In this document: positions 27,961-37,561 of the stretch, piece after piece
Numbering within the stretch: the first letter of the stretch is position 1
How the letters are laid out: each line of letters opens with the position of its first letter
NCBI GenBank assembly: GCA_017854855.1
Contig: JAFMGZ010000012.1
Span: 16,849-80,848 of the forward strand
Direction: 5' to 3'
Length of the DNA stretch: 64,000 bases
DNA from: Sulfitobacter sp.
Lineage (GTDB): Bacteria > Pseudomonadota > Alphaproteobacteria > Rhodobacterales > Rhodobacteraceae
Position numbers and translations under genes: made by a program
The notes under the pieces: model-generated
Told to the model about the DNA's origin: nothing
Database searches by the model: none
Seen by the model: only the letters and a program-made list of their open reading frames with translations

Positions 27961-29622
27961 ATGGCGCGTTCCCTGTTTCGAAGCTTTTCCAAAAATCTTG
28001 AGGTGACCGATCTTCGGTGGATGCCGCAGGATGGCTTTTCGGTGGGGCGTCTGCGGATTGAGCTTTTGTCCGGCCTGACCGTGGCGCTGGCGCTGGTGCC
28101 AGAGGCTGTGGCTTTTGCCTTTGTTGCGGGCGTGCATCCGCTGGTGGGGCTTTACGCGGCCTTTCTGGTTGGGTTGATCACGGCCTTGATCGGCGGGCGG
28201 CCGGGGATGATCTCGGGTGCCACGGGGGCTTTGGCGGTCGTGATGGTGGCCTTGGTCGCACAGCACGGCGTTGAATATCTGTTTGCCACCGTGATCCTGA
28301 TGGGGCTTTTGCAGGTCTTTGCCGGGGTGATGCAGTGGGGCAAGTTCATTCGGCTGGTGCCGCATCCGGTGATGCTGGGTTTTGTGAACGGGCTGGCGAT
28401 CGTCATTTTCCTGGCACAGATGAGCCAGTTCAAGGTGCCGGGGTCCATGGTCGATACGGGCCACGGCATGGGCGGCGGTGAATGGCTGTCAGGCCAGCCG
28501 CTGTTTCTGATGCTGGCCCTTGTGGGGGCGACCATGGCGATCATCTGGGTCATGCCGCGCATCACCAAGTTTATTCCCGCACCCCTTGCAGGCATCGGTA
28601 TCGTGGCGGCGGTTGTGATCTTTACCGGCATGGAGGTGCCGCGCGTCGGCGATCTGGCCTCGATCGAGGGCGGGCTGCCGATGCTGCATATCCCCTTTGG
28701 CGACGGTTTGGGGCTGTACGGGACTGCCCTCGCCCCTTTCAACCTTGAGACGCTTTATATCATCCTGCCCTATGCGGTGATCCTGGCCGCGATCGGCCTG
28801 ATTGAATCCCTGCTGACGCTGAACCTGGTGGGGGACATGACCAATACCCGTGGGGGGGCCAGCCAGGAATGTGTGGCGCAGGGCGTGGCCAATACCTTGA
28901 CCGGCTTCTTTGGCGGCATGGGCGGCTGTGCGATGATCGGCCAGTCGATGATCAACGTGAAATCAGGCGGCCGCACCCGTGTGGCTGGCATTGCGGCGGC
29001 TGTGTTCTTGTTGCTGTTCATTCTTGTGGGGGCACCGCTGATTGAACAGATCCCGCTGGCCGCATTGGTGGGCGTGATGTTCATGGTGGTGATCGGCACC
29101 TTTGCCTGGAATTCCTTGACGATCCTGCGCAAGGTGCCGCTGACGGATGCTTTCGTGATCCTTCTGGTGACGGTCGTGACCGTCTACAAAGACCTTGCCG
29201 TGGCCGTTGTGGTGGGTGTGATCGTGTCCGCCCTGGCCTATGCATGGAACAACGCGCGGCGCATCCATGCCAAGACCTATGAGACCCCCGAGGGGGCCAA
29301 GGTCTATCAGGTTCAGGGGCCCTTGTTCTTTGGCTCAGCTGACGGCTTTGCGGAACTGTTCGATGTCCAGAATGACCCGTCTCTTGTTATCGTTGATTTC
29401 GCCGACAGCCGTGTTGTCGACCAATCCGCATTGCAGGCAATCGAGGCGATTGCCGGCAAATACGAGGAAGCGGCCAAGCGGATCGAGCTGCGCCACCTGA
29501 GCCGCGACTGCCACCGCCTGCTGACCAAGGCAGGCCACCTGATGGTCGACAGTGACGATGACCCCGATTACCAATTGGCGGTCGATTATTCTGTCCGCAC
29601 CGGGGTCCTGGGCGGGCATTGA
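27961..29622 (+). CDS. SulP family inorganic anion transporter with C-terminal STAS domain
   Basis: LLSGLTVALALVPEAVAFAFVAGVHPLVGLYAAF...; STAS-like LVIVDFADSRVVDQSALQAIEAIAGKY. Confidence 0.95.
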   Translation: MARSLFRSFSKNLEVTDLRWMPQDGFSVGRLRIELLSGLTVALALVPEAVAFAFVAGVHPLVGLYAAFLVGLITALIGGRPGMISGATGALAVVMVALVAQHGVEYLFATVILMGLLQVFAGVMQWGKFIRLVPHPVMLGFVNGLAIVIFLAQMSQFKVPGSMVDTGHGMGGGEWLSGQPLFLMLALVGATMAIIWVMPRITKFIPAPLAGIGIVAAVVIFTGMEVPRVGDLASIEGGLPMLHIPFGDGLGLYGTALAPFNLETLYIILPYAVILAAIGLIESLLTLNLVGDMTNTRGGASQECVAQGVANTLTGFFGGMGGCAMIGQSMINVKSGGRTRVAGIAAAVFLLLFILVGAPLIEQIPLAALVGVMFMVVIGTFAWNSLTILRKVPLTDAFVILLVTVVTVYKDLAVAVVVGVIVSALAYAWNNARRIHAKTYETPEGAKVYQVQGPLFFGSADGFAELFDVQNDPSLVIVDFADSRVVDQSALQAIEAIAGKYEEAAKRIELRHLSRDCHRLLTKAGHLMVDSDDDPDYQLAVDYSVRTGVLGGH

Positions 29623-29626
29623 TCAC

Positions 29627-30232
29627 TCAATCGTCGGGGCGAATGATCTCGAATACTTCGCGCACCACCGAATAGTCGCGATAGCCCAAACGCGAGAGCG
29701 GCTGGTATTTGGTCACGTCAAAACGGCCATCCACCATGCAGTCATCGCGCAGATGTACGCCTACGACTTCCCCAAAGACCACGTAGTTTGACGCGCCCTC
29801 AATCTTGACGATCTGGGTCATCCGGCATTCAAGGCTGGCGGGGGCATTTGCGACGCGGGCACAGTTGATCACGTCGCACACGGCTTTTTCGACACCGGCA
29901 TGGCCGAATTCATCGACATCATGGGGCAGCGTCGCCGAGGATGCATTCATCGCATCGCGTGCCGCGTATTCAACGATGTTGACACAGAACACACCGGTTT
30001 CGCGGATATTGGCAACCGAATCCTTGGTGCCGTCAACGTCGTCCTTGACGCCGGTCGATGCAAACATGACCTGCGGCGGCACATAGGCCACACCGTTAAA
30101 AAAGGAATAGGGGGCCAAATTGTCATGCCCCGCCTTGTCGCGGGTTGAAATCCAGCCGATCGGCCGGGGGGTCACAACAGCGTTGAATGGATTATGTGGT
30201 AGGCCGTGGCCTTCTTCTGGACGATAGAACAT
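29627..30232 (-). CDS. Flavin reductase family protein
   Basis: PHNPFNAVVTPRPIGWISTRDKAGHDNLAPYSFFNGVAYVPPQVMF FMN-binding split-barrel motif. Confidence 0.9.
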   Translation of the reverse strand: MFYRPEEGHGLPHNPFNAVVTPRPIGWISTRDKAGHDNLAPYSFFNGVAYVPPQVMFASTGVKDDVDGTKDSVANIRETGVFCVNIVEYAARDAMNASSATLPHDVDEFGHAGVEKAVCDVINCARVANAPASLECRMTQIVKIEGASNYVVFGEVVGVHLRDDCMVDGRFDVTKYQPLSRLGYRDYSVVREVFEIIRPDD

Positions 30233-30242
30233 CGAAATTCCT

Positions 30243-30800
30243 TTGTTGGTTTGCACCCATTGCTACGCTCATGATAGATCAGATTCCACCGCTAACCAGA
30301 AAGTTCGGCCTTTGTATAATCTTTCTCCTGAAACCAAGGCTGATTACTGGGAGGTCGAGGCGCTTTATGACACTTGTTTCGCGCCTGGACGCGAGGCTTT
30401 GTCGTCCTACCGGCTGCGCGATGGTATCCCCTCCGTCGAAGGGTTGAGCCATGTGGCGCGGGATGCCGATGGTATTTTGGGTGGTGCCATCCGCTATTGG
30501 CCTGTGCGCATCGGTCAGGCAGAGGCGTTGCTGCTGGGGCCGGTGGCTGTGCATCCCACCCGCCAGGGCGAAGGGCTGGGCCGTGCCTTGATAGAAAAAA
30601 GCCTGGGCGAGGCTGCGCCTCTGGGTTGGGACCGGGTGATGCTGGTGGGCGATGCGCCCTATTACAACCGGTTTGGGTTTACGCTGCTCGAACATGTCGT
30701 GATGCCGCCGCCCACCAACCCCGAACGGGTCCTGGGGCGCGCGCTGCGCCCGGGCGCGTGGGATGATGTCATGGGTGACGTTCGGCGCTGGGTGGATTGA
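30243..30800 (+). CDS. GNAT family N-acetyltransferase (start uncertain)
   Basis: LLLGPVAVHPTRQGEGLGRALIEKSLGEAAPLGWDRVMLVGDAPYYNRFGF. The ORF-track ATG sits only 11 bp from a divergent gene start, so a TTG near 30310 is possible. Confidence 0.85.
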   Translation: MLVCTHCYAHDRSDSTANQKVRPLYNLSPETKADYWEVEALYDTCFAPGREALSSYRLRDGIPSVEGLSHVARDADGILGGAIRYWPVRIGQAEALLLGPVAVHPTRQGEGLGRALIEKSLGEAAPLGWDRVMLVGDAPYYNRFGFTLLEHVVMPPPTNPERVLGRALRPGAWDDVMGDVRRWVD

Positions 30801-30845
30801 ACCGCGCGGATCTATCCCCACATAGGGTCTGACAAAGGAGTGGCC

Positions 30846-31613
30846 ATGCAGATTGAAACCACCGTGCCGATGGTCATCGATGTCGATGCCGAATTGGACA
30901 AGATCGCCCGCCGCTACAAAAGCGCGGGAGGTGTTGGCATCAACGTGCTGAACCTTATCGGTGGCTCTGCCGAAAGCCTGCTGGATCAACTGCCCGATAC
31001 AGTGCGGCGGAATCTTGAGACGGCCACGGTCGCGGCACTGAACCAGGCGATGCGGGCTGCGCATTCCAGCCGGTCCGTCGTGCCGGATCAGAAAAGCTGG
31101 CTTAATCAGGCGGTCAGCGCGGCAATGGGTGCGGCTGGCGGCGCGGGCGGTTTGCCCACGGCCTTGGCCGAATTGCCGGTCACGACCACTTTGCTGTTGC
31201 GCGTTATTCAGGGTGTCGCAGTGGAACACGGATTTGATGCGGCGGCCGAGAACGTGCAGTTCGACTGCGTTCAGGTCTTTGCCGCAGCAGGTCCGCTGTC
31301 CGGCGATGATGGGGCCGATCTGGGCTTTCTGTCGGCCCGGCTGACCCTGTCTGGCAAAGCGATGCAGGCCGTGATCGCCAAGGTTGCCCCGAAACTTGCC
31401 GTGGTGCTTGGCCAAAAGCTGGCGGCGCAGGCGGTGCCTGTACTGGGGGCCGTGGCGGGGGCGGCCACGAATTACGCCTATACCAGCTATTACGAAGACA
31501 TCGCACATGTGCATTTCGGGCTGCGCAAGCTCGCGGTTGATGCCGATGTCCCTCACAAGGAGCTCTTGGTGCAGCTTCAAGACCGGATGGCACGCCCCTT
31601 GGTCAAACCTTAG
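30846..31613 (+). CDS. EcsC family protein
   Basis: Hydrophobic small-residue-rich protein; ends GAVAGAATNYAYTSYYEDIAHVHFGLRKL as in EcsC proteins; AAAGGAG 6-7 bp upstream. Confidence 0.75.
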   Translation: MQIETTVPMVIDVDAELDKIARRYKSAGGVGINVLNLIGGSAESLLDQLPDTVRRNLETATVAALNQAMRAAHSSRSVVPDQKSWLNQAVSAAMGAAGGAGGLPTALAELPVTTTLLLRVIQGVAVEHGFDAAAENVQFDCVQVFAAAGPLSGDDGADLGFLSARLTLSGKAMQAVIAKVAPKLAVVLGQKLAAQAVPVLGAVAGAATNYAYTSYYEDIAHVHFGLRKLAVDADVPHKELLVQLQDRMARPLVKP

Positions 31614-31616
31614 CGG

Positions 31617-32705
31617 TTACCGCCCGATGTTTCCCGGTGCCACGCTGGTCGCCTTGAGGATCGCATAGCAGCTCATGCCGGGGACAAGCCCCAGCTCTGT
31701 CACGGCGCGTGCGGTGATCCGTGCCAATATCGTGTCGCCGCCCGCGCGCAGGGCAATCGCGGCACCCGGTCCGTCGCCTGGATGGATGCCCTCTATCGTC
31801 ACACGCAGCACATTGAGCGCGGACAGACCCTCAGGGGGGCGCAGGGACAGCATCACGTCCTGCGCCAGTACCCGCAGCCGAACCTTTGCGCCAACCGGTG
31901 CCTGCACACCGGGCAGCGCCAGCACTCCGGCAGAAATCTTAAGCCGTGACAGCCCATCTGGATCATGCGCCAGCACTTCGGCCTCCAGCACAGCCCCGGC
32001 TTCGCGGACACCCAGCAAGGGCACGGCAGCAGGGTTAGCCATCACATCATAAAGCGGGCCTGCCTGCTGAACCTTGCCGTCCTTGAGCAGCACCAGTGTA
32101 TTTGCCAAACGGGCGATCTCATCCACCGCGTGGCTCACGTAAAGGATCGGCAGACCAAGTGGGCCGTCGCGCAGCCGCTCCAGATAGGGCAGGATTTCTT
32201 GTTTGCGCGGGCCATCAAGGCTGGCCAGCGGTTCGTCCATCAACAGCATCTTTGGCTTGCTCAGCAGGGCGCGCCCCAGTGCGACCCGTTGTTTTTCACC
32301 CCCCGACAGGGTGCCGGGTGCCCGTGACAAAAGCGCCTCCAGCCCCAAGAGCGCGACAACATCGTCAAAACCGGCCCCTTTGGCACCTGCGGGGGCATAA
32401 CGCGCGCCAAAGGTCAGATTTTCCGAGACCGACAGATGTGGAAAAAGCCGCGCGTCCTGAAACACATAACCCAGACGCCGCGCTGCAGGCGGCACAAAGC
32501 GGCGCGAGGCACTGTCAAACAGCGTCTCGCCGCCCAGCACGATCCTGCCCCCTTGGGGTTTCAGCAATCCCGCAACGGCATTGATCACCGTTGTCTTGCC
32601 CGCACCGGAACGGCCAAACAGCGCCGTGATGCCCGCACCGGCCGCAAAGGACAGATCCAGCGCAAAACCGTCGAAACGGTGGTCGATATGAACCTCAAGC
32701 GTCAT
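31617..32705 (-). CDS. modC: Molybdate ABC transporter ATP-binding protein
   Basis: GRSGAGKTTVINAVAGL, LSGGEKQRVALGRALLSKPKMLLMDEPLASLD, C-terminal TOBE domain. Confidence 0.95.
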   Translation of the reverse strand: MTLEVHIDHRFDGFALDLSFAAGAGITALFGRSGAGKTTVINAVAGLLKPQGGRIVLGGETLFDSASRRFVPPAARRLGYVFQDARLFPHLSVSENLTFGARYAPAGAKGAGFDDVVALLGLEALLSRAPGTLSGGEKQRVALGRALLSKPKMLLMDEPLASLDGPRKQEILPYLERLRDGPLGLPILYVSHAVDEIARLANTLVLLKDGKVQQAGPLYDVMANPAAVPLLGVREAGAVLEAEVLAHDPDGLSRLKISAGVLALPGVQAPVGAKVRLRVLAQDVMLSLRPPEGLSALNVLRVTIEGIHPGDGPGAAIALRAGGDTILARITARAVTELGLVPGMSCYAILKATSVAPGNIGR

Positions 32706-33391
32706 GTGCCCGCAATCCGTGCCGCGACCCGCCGTGCCAGCGCCTCTGAGATCAGGACCGCCCCAAGTGCCGCGACAGATGCCATCACCACCATGCCCAG
32801 GGCCTGGCTTTCACCACCCGGAATTTGCAAGGCGGCCCAGATGGCGCTGGGCAGGGTTTGTGTCTGCCCAGGGATATTGGCGACAAAGGTGATCGTCGCC
32901 CCGAATTCCCCCATCGCCTTGGCAAATCCCATCACCGCCCCGGCAAGGATACCCGGCGCGATCAAGGGCAGGGTAACCCGGCCAAATATCGACAGATCTG
33001 ACGCACCAAGGGTGGCTGCGGCCTCTTCCAGCTTGGGATCAACCGCCTCGATCGCCAGTCGCATCGCCCGGACCATCAGCGGGAACCCCATGATGATTGC
33101 AGCCAGGACTGCGCCGCTCCAGTGAAAGGCCAGGGTGATGCCGATGCTCTCCAATGCGCGGCCCAAGGGGGCGGTGCGGCCAAAGGCGATAAGCAGCATA
33201 TATCCGGTGACAACCGGCGGCAAAACCAGCGGCAGATGCACCACCGCACTCAGGAGGCCCTTGCCCCAGAAATCCCGTCGCGCCAGCACCCAGGCCACGG
33301 CCAGCGCAAAGGGCACTGCCAGTAACGTGGCCCAGCAGGCAACCCAAAGCGACAGGCGCAAAGCCTCCCATGCGGCGGCATCAGCGCTCAT
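32702..33391 (-). CDS. modB: Molybdate ABC transporter permease
   Basis: LPLVLPPVVTGYMLL...GFAKAMGEFGATITFVANIPGQTQTLPSAIW. Confidence 0.95.
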   Translation of the reverse strand: MSADAAAWEALRLSLWVACWATLLAVPFALAVAWVLARRDFWGKGLLSAVVHLPLVLPPVVTGYMLLIAFGRTAPLGRALESIGITLAFHWSGAVLAAIIMGFPLMVRAMRLAIEAVDPKLEEAAATLGASDLSIFGRVTLPLIAPGILAGAVMGFAKAMGEFGATITFVANIPGQTQTLPSAIWAALQIPGGESQALGMVVMASVAALGAVLISEALARRVAARIAGT

Positions 33392-34119
33392 GGCACCACC
33401 GGTTGAAAGCCATGCGCGGCAAACAGGGCCGCCGCGTCAGGGCCCGCAAGATGGTGCAAAAAGGGCAGTCCGGCCGGGGTGACGGCAGCGGCGGGATAGA
33501 GGATGGGATCATGCCCTTCTGGTGGCAGATCGAGCAGGACTTTGACCCTCGGCTCTGCCTGCGCATCGGTGGCATAGACGATGCCAAGCGGCGTCTGGCC
33601 GCGTGCGACCATGGCCAGGGCCGCGCGCACATTGTCGGTTTCGGCCAGATGGTTCTGTACGGCCCGCCACAGGCCTGCGGTTTCCAGCGCTTGGCGCGCA
33701 TAGCCGCCCGCAGGCACGGCATCGCGGTGGCCCATGGCCAGCCTGCCGGTTTTCAGGCGGTCCATGAGCTGTGACAGGTCCTGCATCGGGGGTGCCGTGG
33801 CGGGGCCGATCAGGACAAGCCGGTTTGCGGCAACCGCGACAGCCGCGTTGCGGTCAATGATCCCTTGGGATGCCAGCCACTCCATCCAGAGCGGACTGGC
33901 CAGCACCACAACATCCGCAGGCGCACCCGCCGCGATCTGGCGTGCCATTGTGCCAGAGCCACCAAATGACAGCGTTACCTGTCCGTCATAGCCGGCAATG
34001 ATGTCTTCCAATGCGCCGCGCAGGCTGGCGGCCGCAAATACGCTCACCCGGCCCTCTGCCCAGAGGGCGGCAGGAACCTGGGCCAGCAGCCAAATGAAAA
34101 TCGCAAGAAAACGTGTCAT
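33388..34119 (-). CDS. modA: Molybdate ABC transporter substrate-binding protein
   Basis: Signal peptide; VSVFAAASLRGALEDIIAGYDGQVTLSFGGSGTMARQIAAGAPADVVVLAS. Start at 34119, not the ORF-track start. Confidence 0.95.
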   Translation of the reverse strand: MTRFLAIFIWLLAQVPAALWAEGRVSVFAAASLRGALEDIIAGYDGQVTLSFGGSGTMARQIAAGAPADVVVLASPLWMEWLASQGIIDRNAAVAVAANRLVLIGPATAPPMQDLSQLMDRLKTGRLAMGHRDAVPAGGYARQALETAGLWRAVQNHLAETDNVRAALAMVARGQTPLGIVYATDAQAEPRVKVLLDLPPEGHDPILYPAAAVTPAGLPFLHHLAGPDAAALFAAHGFQPVVP

Positions 34120-34236
34120 TCCCCGCACTATTAGCGATGCGTTTTTCCCGTACAAGCGCAATGCTCTGCAGCGGCCCTTGCAGTTGGCGCATCTGCACGT
34201 CATGATTTGGCCAACAGCCCGGTCTACAGGCGATCC

Positions 34237-34719
34237 ATGATCAAGCAGCCCCCACTTTCGCTCAACGGTGCCCGCAAGGGCGAGGTTCGGACGCAATTTG
34301 CGGCCCTTTGCTATCGTATCCGGCAGGGCAAGGTGCAAATCCTGCTGGTCACCTCGCGGCGCTCCAAGCGGTGGATCATGCCAAAGGGCTGGCCGATCGA
34401 TGGCAAGACACCTTCGCAAACGGCACTGATCGAGGCCTGGGAAGAAGCAGGTGTCACCGGCAAAGCCAAGGAGGTCTGTCTGGGCGTCTATGCCTATGGC
34501 AAAAGCCATGAGGACGCCGATGATTTTGCCTGTATTGCCATGCTCTATCCTGTTGAGGTGAAGTCACTGGCCAAGAAATTTCCCGAAGCCGGCCAGCGGC
34601 GCAGGCGCTGGGTGTCGCGCAAAAAGGCCGCGCGGCTGGTCGCGGAGCCCGATCTGGCACGCCTGATCCGCGCATTTGATCCCAAGCCAAAATCAACGTC
34701 GAAAAAGCCCGAGGCTTGA
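34237..34719 (+). CDS. NUDIX hydrolase
   Basis: GWPIDGKTPSQTALIEAWEEAGVTG, a variant Nudix box. Confidence 0.9.
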   Translation: MIKQPPLSLNGARKGEVRTQFAALCYRIRQGKVQILLVTSRRSKRWIMPKGWPIDGKTPSQTALIEAWEEAGVTGKAKEVCLGVYAYGKSHEDADDFACIAMLYPVEVKSLAKKFPEAGQRRRRWVSRKKAARLVAEPDLARLIRAFDPKPKSTSKKPEA

Positions 34720-34783
34720 CCTTGCGCGCGCGCAGGCCCATTTCATAAGGGATGATGTTATCTCTTTGGGCAGATAGGCAGCC

Positions 34784-35215
34784 ATGATCCAATATACATT
34801 GAAATGTGATCAAGGTCACCGAACGGACAGTTGGTTCCAGTCGGCAAAGGCCTATGACGCGCTTGAGCGGGGTGGCCATCTTTCTTGCGCCCTGTGCGGC
34901 AGCGGCAAGATCAGCAAGGCGTTGATGGCCCCGAGGGTTAATGCCGCTGCTAAAGATGGATCACTGCCTGAACCGGTTTTGCAAAACCCCAGTTCAGAGG
35001 TGGAAAAGGCCCTGTCCGAGCTGCGCCAGAAAGTCGAATCGACATCGGATTACGTGGGCGACAGATTTGCCGCCGAAGCGCGCGCGATGCATGCGGGCGA
35101 GAAACCCGAACGCTCCATCTACGGCGAGGCCCGTCTGGATCAGGCAAAAGCATTGATCGAAGAGGGCGTGCCCTTGATGCCGCTGCCGTTTCGGCCCAAA
35201 CAGAAGCTGACCTGA
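34784..35215 (+). CDS. DUF1178 family protein
   Basis: MIQYTLKCDQGHRTDSWFQSAKAYDALERGGHLSCALCGSGKISKALMAPRV: Cys-containing N-terminus. Confidence 0.9.
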   Translation: MIQYTLKCDQGHRTDSWFQSAKAYDALERGGHLSCALCGSGKISKALMAPRVNAAAKDGSLPEPVLQNPSSEVEKALSELRQKVESTSDYVGDRFAAEARAMHAGEKPERSIYGEARLDQAKALIEEGVPLMPLPFRPKQKLT

Positions 35216-35231
35216 TCACGAAAGAGATAGC

Positions 35232-35876
35232 ATGACCATTTTGATTACAGGGGCCAGCCGGGGCATCGGCGCGGGCCTAGCCGAAAGATACGCCGAATTG
35301 GGCCGCGATGTCATCGGTACGGGCCGGTCGGCCACCGCCCAGATCCAGTTGGATGTATCACAGCCCGCCAGCCACCGCGACATGGCCAAGGCGCTGGGCG
35401 ATGTGCCCGTTGAGCTGTTGATCTGCAATGCCGGTGTCTATCTGGACAAGGGGGCAGATCTGGACACAGGGTATGACGCCGCACTTTGGGCGCAGACATT
35501 CGCGACCAATGTGACCGGTGTTTTCCTCAGCATTCAGGCGCTTTTGCCGCATCTGCGCCGCGCGCCCGGCGCGAAGATCGCCATCATCTCATCGCAGATG
35601 GCGTCAGACACCCATGCCCCGGGCGGCAGCTATATCTACCGCGCCTCCAAGGCGGCCGCGCTGAATTTGGGCCGCAACCTGGCGAAAGACCTCAGGCCAG
35701 AGGGGATTGCTGTTGGCATCTATCATCCAGGCTGGGTCCAGACGGACATGGGCGGCGGTGCGGCGGAACTGAGCACCGGTGAAGCTGTGGAAGGGTTGAT
35801 CGCGCGTTTTGATGCGCTGAACCTCGAGACCACGGGATGTTTCGAGACCTGGGACGGTCGCGCGCATCCATATTGA
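35232..35876 (+). CDS. Short-chain dehydrogenase/reductase
   Basis: ILITGASRGIGAGLAERYAELG; LLICNAGVY; YIYRASKAAALNLGRNLA. Confidence 0.94.
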   Translation: MTILITGASRGIGAGLAERYAELGRDVIGTGRSATAQIQLDVSQPASHRDMAKALGDVPVELLICNAGVYLDKGADLDTGYDAALWAQTFATNVTGVFLSIQALLPHLRRAPGAKIAIISSQMASDTHAPGGSYIYRASKAAALNLGRNLAKDLRPEGIAVGIYHPGWVQTDMGGGAAELSTGEAVEGLIARFDALNLETTGCFETWDGRAHPY

Positions 35877-35902
35877 GCTTTTCTGGCCTGTGGAGCGTTG
35901 CT

Positions 35903-35964
35903 GAATTTGGATGGACCAAATTCGGTGAGGCGCTGCCTCACACTCCGAGGTATTTTGGCCAAAA
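35903..35964 (+). repeat. Three consecutive inverted repeats between the SDR gene and lysC
   Basis: GAATTTGG-atgga-CCAAATTC (35903-35923); GTGAGGC-gct-GCCTCAC (35925-35941); palindrome TTTTGGCCAAAA (35953-35964). Confidence 0.75.
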
Positions 35965-36032
35965 AGAGGAGCATGCTTGCCCTTGACCTTTCGCTCGCGT
36001 AAAGGGCGCGGGACGAACAGAGGCGAGGGATT

Positions 36033-37271
36033 ATGCCAGTTCTGGTGATGAAGTTTGGTGGCACCTCCGTGGCCACATTGGACCGTATCCGGCGGGCCGC
36101 CAAACGCGTGGGCGTTGAGGTGGCCAAGGGCTATGATGTGATTGTGATTGTTTCGGCCATGTCGGGCAAGACCAATGAGCTCGTGGGCTGGGTGAATGAA
36201 ACCTCGCCGCTGCATGATGCGCGCGAATATGATGCGGTCGTGTCATCGGGTGAGAATGTCACGGCTGGGCTGATGGCCCTGACCTTGCAGGAGATGGATA
36301 TCCCGGCGCGGTCTTGGCAGGGATGGCAGGTGCCGGTCCGGACGACGTCGGCGCATTCGGCCGCACGGATCGAGGAAATTCCACCCGCCAACATCATGGC
36401 CAAATTCGCCGAAGGGATGAAGGTGGCGGTTGTTGCCGGGTTCCAGGGTGTCAGCCCCGAGGGCCGGATTACCACGCTGGGCCGGGGCGGGTCGGACACG
36501 ACTGCCGTGGCCTTTGCCGCAGCCTTTGAGGCCGAGCGTTGTGATATCTATACCGATGTCGATGGTGTCTATACCACCGACCCCAGGGTTGAAGCCAAGG
36601 CGCGCAAGCTGGATAAGATCGCTTTTGAAGAGATGCTGGAGCTGGCGTCGCTGGGCGCGAAAGTCTTGCAGACACGCTCTGTTGAGCTGGCCATGCGCTA
36701 TAAGGTCAAGCTGCGGGTGCTGTCGAGTTTTGAGGAACAATCAGACGATGCTGGCACGCTCGTCTGTGATGAGGAGGAAATCATGGAAAGCAATGTAGTC
36801 GCCGGTGTGGCGTTCAGCCGTGATGAGGCCAAGATGACCCTTGTGTCGGTTGCGGACCGTCCGGGCATTGCCGCCACGATCTTTACTGCGCTCTCTGAGG
36901 CGGGGGTGAATGTGGATATGATCGTGCAGAATATTTCTGAAGAAGGGCGCACGGATATGACCTGGTCCTGTCCGGTGGACCAGGTGAAACGTGCCGAAAA
37001 AGCCATGTCAGACGCATTGGCCGATGGTGTGATCAATTTTTCGGAGATGCTGGCCGATACGAATGTCGCGAAGGTCTCTGTCGTGGGGATCGGCATGCGC
37101 AGCCATACGGGCGTGGCCGCGAAGATGTTCCAGGTGCTGTCCAATGAGGGCATCAACATTCAGGTCATCACCACATCAGAGATCAAGATCTCTGTGCTGA
37201 TTGATCGCAAATACATGGAATTGGCCGTGCAGGCGCTGCATGATGCCTTTGAATTGGACAAGGCGGCCTGA
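36033..37271 (+). CDS. lysC: Aspartate kinase
   Basis: MPVLVMKFGGTSVATLDRIRRAAKRV; tandem ACT domains in the C-terminal half. Confidence 0.97.
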   Translation: MPVLVMKFGGTSVATLDRIRRAAKRVGVEVAKGYDVIVIVSAMSGKTNELVGWVNETSPLHDAREYDAVVSSGENVTAGLMALTLQEMDIPARSWQGWQVPVRTTSAHSAARIEEIPPANIMAKFAEGMKVAVVAGFQGVSPEGRITTLGRGGSDTTAVAFAAAFEAERCDIYTDVDGVYTTDPRVEAKARKLDKIAFEEMLELASLGAKVLQTRSVELAMRYKVKLRVLSSFEEQSDDAGTLVCDEEEIMESNVVAGVAFSRDEAKMTLVSVADRPGIAATIFTALSEAGVNVDMIVQNISEEGRTDMTWSCPVDQVKRAEKAMSDALADGVINFSEMLADTNVAKVSVVGIGMRSHTGVAAKMFQVLSNEGINIQVITTSEIKISVLIDRKYMELAVQALHDAFELDKAA

Positions 37272-37321
37272 GCAAGACGGTCTGAGCAAGACGGCCCGAG
37301 TAAGACAGCCTGAGCAAGGCA
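37266..37321. repeat. Four tandem 14-bp units (gcctgagcaagacg-like) beginning at the lysC stop codon
   Basis: gcctgagcaagacg / gtctgagcaagacg / gcccgagtaagaca / gcctgagcaaggca. Confidence 0.9.
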
Positions 37322-37561
37322 GTGTCTGGGCATCGGTTTGACCCGGTCGTGATTTGAGTTGCGCGCGCTGTCCGAAAACCAAGGGGTTTTTGCGTCTGGA
37401 CCTGGCCAGCCTGCGTGGTCAAGAGATGTGATGACGGGCCTGCGAAAGCCTGCATGAGCCGCTTTGACGGCAATCAGGGGCCGCTTTGTGAAATCAGGCG
37501 TTTCGCTTTTCGTTTTCCTGTGTTGTAAGCTGTTGGTGGTTCACCGAAGGGACATGCCAGA

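Noticed and set aside
27760-28464. 234-aa minus-strand ORF overlapping the structured sulP leader
   Set aside because: Mostly antisense to sulP with His/Gln-rich composition.
30279-31580. 433-aa minus-strand ORF
   Set aside because: Antisense to the GNAT and EcsC genes, which have clear family motifs; translation is His/Arg/Gln-rich as expected for an antisense frame in a GC-rich genome.
34119-34145. ATCGCTAATAG upstream of modA as a ModE/Mop half-site
   Set aside because: Only one half-site matches and no symmetric partner is visible.
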